This document shows positions 47,543 to 55,706 of a DNA stretch of 64,000 nucleotides, in pieces. Below the pieces are notes generated by a model. It was given only the letters and a program-made list of their open reading frames with translations, was not told the origin of the DNA and did not search any database. Source of the DNA: Pseudomonadota bacterium (GTDB lineage Bacteria > Pseudomonadota > Gammaproteobacteria > Competibacterales > Competibacteraceae); assembly GCA_030917925.1 (NCBI GenBank), contig JAUPTV010000175.1, forward strand, positions 1 to 64,000, in the 5' to 3' direction. Position numbers and translations under genes: made by a program. How positions within the stretch are numbered: position 1 is the stretch's first letter; the number at the start of each line of letters is the position of its first letter.

Positions 47543-48017
47543 GATGATTGTTGTCCGCAGATGCCGCAGATTTTCGCAGATAGGATTGAGAAAGGATAAG
47601 GCGTTTGTATTGAAGGCGTGATGAGCCAAAGTTTAGAAGTAATGCCTTTTGCAAGCCTGTCGCTTTAAGGTAGTGGATGACTTGCGCTTCCTCATTTCCA
47701 CCAATCATCGATAGTGCTTTGAGTTCGACAAGGATGGCGTTATAGCAGAGGAAATCAACACGGTAAGGCGTACTCAGTGCGTTGCTTTTATAGAAAACCG
47801 GGATCGGATGTTCTCTTTTGTGAGGGATACCACGCTGAGTGAACTCTAATGACAAGGCTTGCTGGTAAACCGCTTCGAGAAAGCCATGTCCGAGTTCGCG
47901 GTGTACCTCCATAGCCGCGCCGATGATTGCGTAGGTCTGCGGATCATTCTGGTCAACAAACGATGTAAATTTGTGCTGAGTATCTTCTTGAAAATTATCT
48001 GTGTTCATCGGCGTCAT
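47526..48017 (-). CDS. GxxExxY-family protein (PD-(D/E)xK-like)
   Basis: AAMEVHRELGHGFLEAVYQQALSLEF; FLCYNAILVELKAL. Confidence 0.9.
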   Translation of the reverse strand: MTPMNTDNFQEDTQHKFTSFVDQNDPQTYAIIGAAMEVHRELGHGFLEAVYQQALSLEFTQRGIPHKREHPIPVFYKSNALSTPYRVDFLCYNAILVELKALSMIGGNEEAQVIHYLKATGLQKALLLNFGSSRLQYKRLILSQSYLRKSAASADNNHHETPL

Positions 48018-48031
48018 CTGCGGATTCCTCT

Positions 48032-48124
48032 TCAGGTCATTTGCCCAGAAATAGCGTTGATTATTTTTAACTTGTTTAATAGCTTACAACACAGTGTATC
48101 GTAACGGGTCAAATCCTTGCTCAT
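48032..48124 (-). CDS. Possible 30-aa small ORF between mod and GxxExxY
   Basis: MSKDLTRYDTLCCKLLNKLKIINAISGQMT; Shine-Dalgarno-like GAGGA overlapping the mod stop. Confidence 0.3.
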   Translation of the reverse strand: MSKDLTRYDTLCCKLLNKLKIINAISGQMT

Positions 48125-48134
48125 AGCCGCTTCC

Positions 48135-49982
48135 TCACAGGCTACGCACGTTATCCAGCCCGTGCTGCTGGAGAATGGCGGTAAGGTTGGTCTTGGCGAC
48201 ATCATCGGCAAAGGCGCTGTCGCGGAACACGAGTTGAGAATCGCCGACAGGGGCGTGTTCCTTATGCCAGTCCACCAGCCCCAGGGCCAGCGGTTCCACT
48301 TCAACGGCGGCAATCTGCGGGGCCAGACAGACCAGCAACACGTCCGCGCCGATGCTGTGAACGGTCTTACCGGCGATGGTCTTTTGCTCAATGGGAATAG
48401 TGAGGTCGAGGCCGAGCTTGAGCAGCAATTCAAACAGGATGTCCTGTTCGCTGCGGTCGGCTTTCAGATGGTCAGTGGCGTCCAGCAGCGATTGCGCGAG
48501 GTGGTCGCGATCAGGTTCCCAGGCGCGGATGTTGGAGGAGTCGAGTTTGAAGACGCGGAAGCCGAGATCACCGGAAAAGAGTGGGTTTTCATCCTTAATT
48601 TTCTTGGCAGCACGGCGCAAGCGTTCTTTGGTTATATCAGCGATGGTAGGGTATTCTTTTAGATCAGTTGGTTCAGGAAGCTGAACTGCGATAAACCGTC
48701 GTTTTCCATTATCTGCGGCGTTTAAGCTCATTACAGCGTGTGCCGTTGTTCCCGATCCGGCAAAAAAATCAAGTACGAGAGCATCCCTGTCTACTGATGA
48801 CTTCAACAAATGCTGCAAAAGAGAACTAGGCTTTGAATAATCAAAAGGACTCTGACCAAATAGGTCTTGCAGTTCTTTTGTGGATTCCGTATTTAATCCA
48901 ACATCCGTTACCCATGTTGAAACAGGATTAACATCTGACTTAAGCTCGTTCTTAAATCGTTTCAGCATTGGGCGACGAGAAGTATCATCGGGGAATATAA
49001 TTCTTCCTTCATCGATGAGTTTGTACATGCTTTCACGAATATATGCCCACACGCGATTGGGGTTTGCCGGGTATGACTTCCCTGTTTTGGGACTTACAAG
49101 CTCATAGAACTGATTTGGGCGCAGTTCCTTGTTCATGCCGACTGTTAAATCCCCAGTTACCCACTCACCCCTTGGGTCATTATCTGGATTGGAGTAATTC
49201 GCAAAATCCTTTGGCACCCCAAGCGAGGTAAAACTCGTTCTTTGGAATGCGAGCACGTATTCATGGTCGGTCGATACCAGCCGTTCCGCAAGTGCAGAAG
49301 ATGCCCGGCGACGCCATACAAACATACCGACAAAGTTTTCCTCACCAAAAACATCGTCACAAATTTTGCGTAAAGCAGCCATTTCATTGTCATCAATACT
49401 GATAAAAATTACCCCATCATCCTTTAACAAATTTCTTGCTAGTTTTAACCGTGGATACATCATATTCAGCCAATCGGTATGAAACCGCCCGCTGGTGTCG
49501 GTATTACTGCTGATTTTCCTGCCGCCTTCAACTTGCCCGGTTAGTTCCAGATAATTCCTGATATTGTCCCGGTAATCATCCGGGTACACAAAATCCTTGC
49601 CGGTGTTGTAAGGCGGATCGATATAAATGAGCTTCACCTTCCCGGTATAACTCTTTTGCAGCAGCTTCAACACTTCCAGATTATCGCCCTCGATCATCAG
49701 ATTCCGGGTCGTGTCCCAATCCACGCTGTCCTCCGGGCAAGGGCGCAACGTCCCGGTCGAAGGCGTCAATGCCAGTTGCCGGGCGCGGCGCTTGCCATGC
49801 CAATTCAGGCCGTATTTCTCCTCGCGTTCCTCCACCGCCCCGCCCAATAGTTGCTTCAACACCTCGAAATCAATCTTGCCTTCGGTAAACGCTTCCGGGA
49901 ACAGCGCCTTGAGTTGCTGAAGGTTGTCAGCGATCAGGTCGGCGGAATGGGTTTCGGGGTCGTGGGCAGTGAGTTTGTGCAT
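48135..49982 (-). CDS. mod: Type III site-specific DNA-methyltransferase subunit Mod
   Basis: IYIDPPYNTGKDFVYPDDY (motif IV) then VLDFFAGSGTTAHAV (motif I), beta-class adenine MTase order. Confidence 0.94.
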   Translation of the reverse strand: MHKLTAHDPETHSADLIADNLQQLKALFPEAFTEGKIDFEVLKQLLGGAVEEREEKYGLNWHGKRRARQLALTPSTGTLRPCPEDSVDWDTTRNLMIEGDNLEVLKLLQKSYTGKVKLIYIDPPYNTGKDFVYPDDYRDNIRNYLELTGQVEGGRKISSNTDTSGRFHTDWLNMMYPRLKLARNLLKDDGVIFISIDDNEMAALRKICDDVFGEENFVGMFVWRRRASSALAERLVSTDHEYVLAFQRTSFTSLGVPKDFANYSNPDNDPRGEWVTGDLTVGMNKELRPNQFYELVSPKTGKSYPANPNRVWAYIRESMYKLIDEGRIIFPDDTSRRPMLKRFKNELKSDVNPVSTWVTDVGLNTESTKELQDLFGQSPFDYSKPSSLLQHLLKSSVDRDALVLDFFAGSGTTAHAVMSLNAADNGKRRFIAVQLPEPTDLKEYPTIADITKERLRRAAKKIKDENPLFSGDLGFRVFKLDSSNIRAWEPDRDHLAQSLLDATDHLKADRSEQDILFELLLKLGLDLTIPIEQKTIAGKTVHSIGADVLLVCLAPQIAAVEVEPLALGLVDWHKEHAPVGDSQLVFRDSAFADDVAKTNLTAILQQHGLDNVRSL

Positions 49983-50049
49983 CAGAAATTTCCTTTTTTA
50001 TCCGTTTTATCTGCGTTCATCTGCGTTATCTACGGATAATTATTATTCA

Positions 50050-50904
50050 TTAGATTCCAATCGCCAGATTGTCAATCAGCCGCGCCCGCCCGAGCCAGGC
50101 GGCGGCGAAAATCCGTAAAGGACTGGCAATATCTTCCAGCAGCGGACGTTGCAAATCATCCGCTCGCCGGATTTCCAGATAATCCGGATGGAATCCCGCC
50201 GCCGCCAACCGTGTCTTGGCTTGCTCTTCGAGAACCGCATAATCGCATTCACCAGCCCGCCACCGTTCGGCAGTGGCCTGTAAAACCGCGTACAGCGTCG
50301 GCGCGATGGCCCGTTGTTCGGCGGTGAGATAGCCATTGCGGGAACTCATCGCCAGCCCATCCGCTTCTCGCACCGTCGGGATGCCGACAATCTCGATGGG
50401 CATATCCAGATCCGTCGCCATCCGGCGAATAATGACCAGTTGCTGCCAGTCCTTCTCACCGAATAGCGCCACATCCGGCTGGACCATATTGAATAACTTG
50501 GTCACCACCGTAGTCACGCCGAGGAAATGGGTCGGTCGACTGGCCCCGCACAGCACGGCGGGCAGGGTGGGCACGATGACTTGCGTCATCGCCTCCAGCG
50601 GGCGCGGATAAACCTCGGCAACACCCGGCGCGAAGAGCAAATCCAGCCCGGCAGCGGCCAATTGGCGGGAATCTTCCGGCAAGGTGCGCGGATAGGCGGC
50701 GAAATCTTCATTGGGGCCGAACTGCATCGGGTTCACGAAAATGCTGGCCACGACCCGCGACGCCCATTCCCGCGCTCGTTCCGCCAGGCGAATGTGCCCC
50801 GGATGCAGATTCCCCATGGTCGGCACCAAAGCGACCCGTTCCCCCGCCCGCTTCCAGGCGATGACTTGGGCGCGTAATTCAGCAATCGTGTGGACAGTTT
50901 GCAT
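50050..50904 (-). CDS. panC: Pantothenate synthetase
   Basis: VALVPTMGNLHPGHIRLAERAR, FVNPMQFGPNEDFAAYPRT, GEKDWQQLVIIRRM. Confidence 0.96.
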   Translation of the reverse strand: MQTVHTIAELRAQVIAWKRAGERVALVPTMGNLHPGHIRLAERAREWASRVVASIFVNPMQFGPNEDFAAYPRTLPEDSRQLAAAGLDLLFAPGVAEVYPRPLEAMTQVIVPTLPAVLCGASRPTHFLGVTTVVTKLFNMVQPDVALFGEKDWQQLVIIRRMATDLDMPIEIVGIPTVREADGLAMSSRNGYLTAEQRAIAPTLYAVLQATAERWRAGECDYAVLEEQAKTRLAAAGFHPDYLEIRRADDLQRPLLEDIASPLRIFAAAWLGRARLIDNLAIGI

Positions 50905-50921
50905 AAGAGAATTTCCTTAAA

Positions 50922-50961
50922 CTCCCCTCGCCCGCAAGCGGGAAAGGGGTTGGGGGTGAGG
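50922..50961. repeat. Dispersed palindromic element, between panB and panC
   Basis: CTCCCCTCGCCCGCAAGCGGGAAAGGGGTTGGGGGTGAGGG, reverse orientation of the same family. Confidence 0.6.
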
Positions 50962-50973
50962 GAGGTTCGGCGT

Positions 50974-51792
50974 TCAGGCGATGCAATGTTCAGGGCCGGG
51001 AAACTCGCCGCTTTTAACCGCCCGGACATACGCTTCCACGGCGGCTTGCAGGCTATCGCAGCCGGCCAGGAAATTTTTGGAGAATTTGGGCCGACGTCCC
51101 CGAGTAATGTTCAGCATGTCGTAGCACACCAGCACCTGCGCGTCGCAGTTCGGCCCGGCACCAATCCCGATCAAGGGAATATCCAGCGCCTCGGTCAACC
51201 GCGCCGTCAGTTCCGCCGGGATGCATTCCACCAGCGCCACATCCGCCCCGGCTTCCTGCAAAACCAGCGCTTCATCGATGATCTGTTGGGCGGCAGCCTC
51301 TTCCCGGCCCTGCACCTTGTAGCCGCCCAGTTTATGCACCGATTGCGGCAGCAACCCCAGATGGGCACACACCGGAATACCATTACGACTGAGTTGGCGC
51401 ACCGTCTCGGCCAGAGCGCTACCGCCTTCCAGTTTGACTATCTGTGCGCCGCCTTCCTGCATCAACCGGGCGGCGTTGCGGACGCCCTGTTCAACGGTCG
51501 CGTAGCTGGCGAACGGCATATCAGCCATTAGTAGGGCCGTCTGGCAACCTCGTGCTACCAGTCGCGTGTGGTAAATCATGTCGTTCATGGTGACGGGCAC
51601 CGTGGTGGACTGGCCCTGGACGACCATGCCCAAAGAATCGCCAACTAGAATGACCTCCACGCCAGCCGCTTCGAACAGCGCCGCGAAACTGGCGTCATAG
51701 GCGGTCAGTACGGTGAATTTCTCCCGGTTGCGTTTCATTTTCGCCAGGGTGGTGAGCGTGATCGGTTTGCGGGTCGAGAGTTCCTGGTACAT
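50974..51792 (-). CDS. panB: 3-methyl-2-oxobutanoate hydroxymethyltransferase
   Basis: FTVLTAYDASFAALFEAAGVEVILVGDSLGMVVQGQSTTVPVTMNDMIYHT. Confidence 0.97.
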   Translation of the reverse strand: MYQELSTRKPITLTTLAKMKRNREKFTVLTAYDASFAALFEAAGVEVILVGDSLGMVVQGQSTTVPVTMNDMIYHTRLVARGCQTALLMADMPFASYATVEQGVRNAARLMQEGGAQIVKLEGGSALAETVRQLSRNGIPVCAHLGLLPQSVHKLGGYKVQGREEAAAQQIIDEALVLQEAGADVALVECIPAELTARLTEALDIPLIGIGAGPNCDAQVLVCYDMLNITRGRRPKFSKNFLAGCDSLQAAVEAYVRAVKSGEFPGPEHCIA

Positions 51793-51891
51793 GGCCTACT
51801 CTGAGTGGAGCCGGTGCCAACACGAGTTCAAGCGGCGACGGCGGGTTCACAGGATGAATGAAGGTTTGATGACTCGGTTAATCGTAACCGG

Positions 51892-52389
51892 TTAATTCGG
51901 GCTGTCCAGACGGATCAGGGACAACGGCGGGCAGTTTTTGCGTAATTCAATCAGCGGTCCCCGTCCGGGAATGGTTAAATCCGGGGCAATATCGTACAGC
52001 GGATAAAGGACGAACGCCCGTTCATGCAGGCGGGGATGCGGCAAGGTCAATCGGGAATCATCGCGCTGCAGGGCATCGTAGAGCAACAGATCCAGATCCA
52101 GTGTGCGCGGCCCCCAGCGCACCGTGCGCACCCGTCCCTGACTGGTTTCAATCCGCTGCAGCGCCGTCAGCAGTTCATCCGGGGACAGCGCGGTATCCAG
52201 GGCGGCGACGGCGTTCACATAATCCGGTTGATCAGGCGGTCCACTCACCGGAGCGGTGCGATAGAGCGGCGAACAGGCGATGAACCGACTGGCGGGCAGG
52301 CCAGCCAGCGCTTGAAACGCCTGCCGAACCTGGGCCACCGGGTTCTGCAAATTACTGCCCATGCCGATGTAGGCCCGGACAGGATGCAT
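51892..52389 (-). CDS. folK: 2-amino-4-hydroxy-6-hydroxymethyldihydropteridine diphosphokinase
   Basis: AYIGMGSNLQNPVAQVRQAFQAL, GPRTLDLDLLLYD; start likely MHPVRAYIG. Confidence 0.95.
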   Translation of the reverse strand: MHPVRAYIGMGSNLQNPVAQVRQAFQALAGLPASRFIACSPLYRTAPVSGPPDQPDYVNAVAALDTALSPDELLTALQRIETSQGRVRTVRWGPRTLDLDLLLYDALQRDDSRLTLPHPRLHERAFVLYPLYDIAPDLTIPGRGPLIELRKNCPPLSLIRLDSPN

Positions 52390-52405
52390 GGAACCCGTTG
52401 CCGGT

Positions 52406-53740
52406 TCAGGCGTCGGGAGTGGGCCGGACGTCATCCGGGCTGGCTGATCGGGGTTTGCGCCGGCGACGCGGCTTGCTTTTCTTGCCCTTGCCCTTGGGGG
52501 GCTGGGTCATCGCGACCCGCCCCGCTTCGTCCAGCCGCAAAAATCGGGTCCACCACTCGGACAGTTCCGCCGCCGCTTCGTCAGTTTCAGCGCGCAAGAC
52601 CAGAAAATCATAGGCTGCCCGGAAGCGGGGATGCGTGATCAAGCGCAATGGTCGCTTGCCAGTGATCTGCGTCAACCGTGGCTGCATTTCCCAGATTTCC
52701 CGCATGGTATTGCAGCGGCGCGGTAATGCGACATGGGGAATCTGCGCTTGAACCACGTCGTCAATCGCTTCCTGCAGCGCTTCATGGTCCGGCAAGCCCT
52801 GTTCTTGCCGATGATGTTGCTGCTCACGGAGCGGCTCCCACATCAAAGCGGCGAACAGAAAAGCCGGATTAACCGGCAAATTGTCGGCGATACGGCGGTC
52901 GATGTCGCCCAGGGCGCGCACCAGCAGGGTTTTCGGGTAATGCTGCTGCTGACGGCTCAGACAGCGCTCAGTCGCCGGGAACAGCCAGCCGAACAGTCGG
53001 TAATGGCGCAGCAGTTCAAAGGTCTGGAGGGCGCTGCCGCCCATGAACAGCTTGAGGACTTCATCGGACAGGCGGGCCGGGGGAATCTGGGCTAACAAGT
53101 GGCCGAGATGGTGCAATGGCGCTTCGGTCGCCGGGTCGATGCGCAAGCCCAGTTTGGCGGCGAACCGCACGGCCCGCAGCATCCGCACCGGATCTTCGTG
53201 GTAGCGCTGCGCCGGATCGCCAATCAGCCGGATCAGTCCGGCTTCAAGGTCGGCAATACCGCCCACATAATCGAGCACCGCGAAATTGGCGATGTCGTAA
53301 TACAGCGCGTTGATGGTGAAATCCCGCCGCCAGGCGTCTTCTTCGATAGTGCCATAAACGTTGTCGCTGAGAATACGGCCATTGGCGGCTCGCTCGATGC
53401 CGTCGTCTTCATTGTCCACATCGCTACAAGCGCGGAACGTCGCGACTTCAACGATCTCCTGGCCAAACCGGACATGCGCCAGCCGGAAACGTCGGCCAAT
53501 CAGGCGGGCGTTGCGGAACAAATGGTAGATTTGCTCAGGCTTGGCATCCGTGACGACATCAAAGTCCTTGGGTTCACGGCCAAGGAGCAAATCCCGAACG
53601 CCGCCGCCGACCAGGCAAGCGCGATAACCGGCGCGGTGCAAATGGTAAAGGACGGAGACCGCGTTAGGGCTGATACTGGCCCGCGAAATAGCGTGCTGGG
53701 GGCGGGGGATAACGGTCAGTGAGGGGGGTTGAGCTTCCAA
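52406..53740 (-). CDS. pcnB: Poly(A) polymerase PcnB
   Basis: ACLVGGGVRDLLLGREPKDFDVVTDA, RRDFTINALYYD, RMLRAVRFAAKLGL. Confidence 0.94.
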   Translation of the reverse strand: MEAQPPSLTVIPRPQHAISRASISPNAVSVLYHLHRAGYRACLVGGGVRDLLLGREPKDFDVVTDAKPEQIYHLFRNARLIGRRFRLAHVRFGQEIVEVATFRACSDVDNEDDGIERAANGRILSDNVYGTIEEDAWRRDFTINALYYDIANFAVLDYVGGIADLEAGLIRLIGDPAQRYHEDPVRMLRAVRFAAKLGLRIDPATEAPLHHLGHLLAQIPPARLSDEVLKLFMGGSALQTFELLRHYRLFGWLFPATERCLSRQQQHYPKTLLVRALGDIDRRIADNLPVNPAFLFAALMWEPLREQQHHRQEQGLPDHEALQEAIDDVVQAQIPHVALPRRCNTMREIWEMQPRLTQITGKRPLRLITHPRFRAAYDFLVLRAETDEAAAELSEWWTRFLRLDEAGRVAMTQPPKGKGKKSKPRRRRKPRSASPDDVRPTPDA

Positions 53741-53757
53741 GGAATATTTTTGAACTC

Positions 53758-53785
53758 TTGTATGATCCTAAAGCGTGCGTATAAT
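53758..53785 (+). promoter_or_regulatory. Candidate sigma70 promoter of tRNA-Glu (TTGTAT-N16-TATAAT)
   Basis: -35-like TTGTAT at 53758-53763 and perfect TATAAT at 53780-53785, about 31 nt upstream of the tRNA. Confidence 0.55.
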
Positions 53786-53816
53786 ACAACTTTCCGCTCA
53801 AGACGCCACATCTCAC

Positions 53817-53892
53817 GCTCCCTTCGTCTAGTGGCCCAGGACACCGCCCTCTCACGGCGGGAACAGGGGTTCGAAACCCCTAGGGAGCGCCA
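53817..53892 (+). tRNA. tRNA-Glu (anticodon CUC)
   Basis: Acceptor GCTCCCT/AGGGAGC, anticodon arm CCGCC-CTCTCAC-GGCGG, T-arm GGGGTTCGAAACCCC, encoded CCA. Confidence 0.97.
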
Positions 53893-54171
53893 TTAAAAGA
53901 TCAATCGCTGATAGCCTTGATCACTACACCTCATCGCAGTCAATCGTAGTCGATCAACCTGTCGTCAGGGCAGGGCTGCACATTTTGAAGCAAAAGCCAC
54001 ATTCTACCCTGCCCTTCCAAATCCGGGTTTATCGGAAGTCCAGAGATGCCGGGGCATGGCGTGAGCGCCCTGAACCGCAGCAGCATTCGCCTGTCAAGCA
54101 AGTTGGGGGCATGGATCAAGTTGATGCATCGGCTTTGGAAAAATTTTTGCCACCTTAACCTGTGGCTAACC

Positions 54172-55437
54172 TCACCTTCCATGGCTCGCTATCCAGCGCC
54201 AGTAGGCCACAACATTCGAGGATGAGGGACAGCGTGACGGAGCGGGAAGAAACTGATTTTCTTGTAAATAATAAATGTGCCGTCGTAAAAAATCATTATC
54301 CACCAGAGGGCATGAAATTCCTCCTCGACTTAGAGCAGCAGACGCATGACGATCATCTATTCTTATTTTGGCGTCAGGAGCACCGGTCAGAGATGCTGCA
54401 GCCAGTGAAAGCTGCATACATTCAACCGGATTTGTTTGTTCAAGTGTGGACGCTATGCTAATTACTTCTTTATTCCAGTCATAACGTAAAATACTTTCCA
54501 TTGGATAACCCAAGCTTTGAATCACATCAAATATATTCAACCATAGGGTCGGCCTTGAGTTATAGATATGAAATACCTTTCCATATAAATCAGGATGACG
54601 TGAAATAAATGCAACAGATCGACTAACAAAATCGACAGGCGTAAGATATATTTTATCTCTATTAGAAGGGAATTTTTTAGCAAGCACACACGCTTTTAAA
54701 AAAATGCAAAATGAATCACTGGAATAGTTAGCCATTAATCTCGACTGGCTATTCCCAAATATCCTTCCTATACGATAAATAGAAGCCGGTAAACCTCGAT
54801 TTTGTGCATTTTGTACCATTTGTTCCGAAACCCATTTAGTTTGCACATAACCTGAGTTTTTCGTTGGACAACGAGGAAAGTCTTCTTCTAAAAACACGGT
54901 TTGGTTAGTCTGAAAATTATTTCCACTAAATACTGACAGAGTAGAAATATAATGTACTGGCTTTGTGTTATATAGACCCGATAACCGGAGAATCTCTCGT
55001 GTGCCTGCAACATTAGACGCCCTCAATCTGGAATAGGGGTACAGAGAATTTACGAATGCTCCATTATGATAGATAACATCTACCTGTTCCGCCAAGCCAC
55101 GAAACTGCTCTTCAGAAAGCCCTAGCATGTCTTGTTCCAAATCGCCAATGACCGGGATAATACGCTGATAATAATTGTCTTTCCAAAGACGGCTTTGTTG
55201 CATTTTCTCTACAATCCTGCGCCGACCAGCATCTGCATCTGCGCCACGAACCAGGCAATAAATTGATGCTTTTGAACAAGTTAAAAGCTCAGCTAACAAA
55301 TGAATGCCCAAAAATCCTGTCGAACCTGTTAAAAAAATTGCAGACGGATCTTCTTTTAAATGATAATTAGAAAAATTATATTTAATATTTTCGTCAAGAA
55401 AGCTATCTGAATATAATTCTGATTCAATGGGATTCAT
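54172..55437 (-). CDS. Stand-alone thioester reductase-like (NAD-binding_4/SDR) protein
   Basis: IFLTGSTGFLGIHLLAELLTCSKASIYCLVRGADADAGRRRIVEKM, SGYVQTKWVSEQMV; notably AT-rich. Confidence 0.85.
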   Translation of the reverse strand: MNPIESELYSDSFLDENIKYNFSNYHLKEDPSAIFLTGSTGFLGIHLLAELLTCSKASIYCLVRGADADAGRRRIVEKMQQSRLWKDNYYQRIIPVIGDLEQDMLGLSEEQFRGLAEQVDVIYHNGAFVNSLYPYSRLRASNVAGTREILRLSGLYNTKPVHYISTLSVFSGNNFQTNQTVFLEEDFPRCPTKNSGYVQTKWVSEQMVQNAQNRGLPASIYRIGRIFGNSQSRLMANYSSDSFCIFLKACVLAKKFPSNRDKIYLTPVDFVSRSVAFISRHPDLYGKVFHIYNSRPTLWLNIFDVIQSLGYPMESILRYDWNKEVISIASTLEQTNPVECMQLSLAAASLTGAPDAKIRIDDRHASAALSRGGISCPLVDNDFLRRHIYYLQENQFLPAPSRCPSSSNVVAYWRWIASHGR

Positions 55438-55706
55438 GAGTTTTCCAAATCCTGTTAATCGTTTCATGTTCTACTTACGTTAAAAGTAAATAATCACCGG
55501 CTAAAGTTGATGTTTTTCTTCCTGTAAATTTTTATGCTGCCATTTTAGCATATCCTAATGAAAAAGCTTATAACCTGATTTGAGGAGCAATCAATGGCTA
55601 CTATCGAATCGGTTCTACGAGATAATAATAAAAGTTATTGAGAATAAACCACTTTTTGGCCCGAAACGGTCCAAACTACCGTCAACGCAGCAAGAGAGTC
55701 ATCATC

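Noticed and set aside
53817-53892. tRNA-Glu as a phage/island attachment site
   Set aside because: No integrase and no repeat of the tRNA 3' end noticed downstream; kept only as a hypothesis in the islet finding.
53940-54182. 80-aa minus-strand ORF between tRNA-Glu and the thioester reductase
   Set aside because: Considered as a transposase remnant marking an island border, but no recognisable motif or terminal inverted repeats could be supported.
55594-55641. Short [18 protein letters not shown] before copA, possibly a truncated gene start
   Set aside because: Only 15 codons and no convincing continuation in any frame; too short to call a pseudogene.
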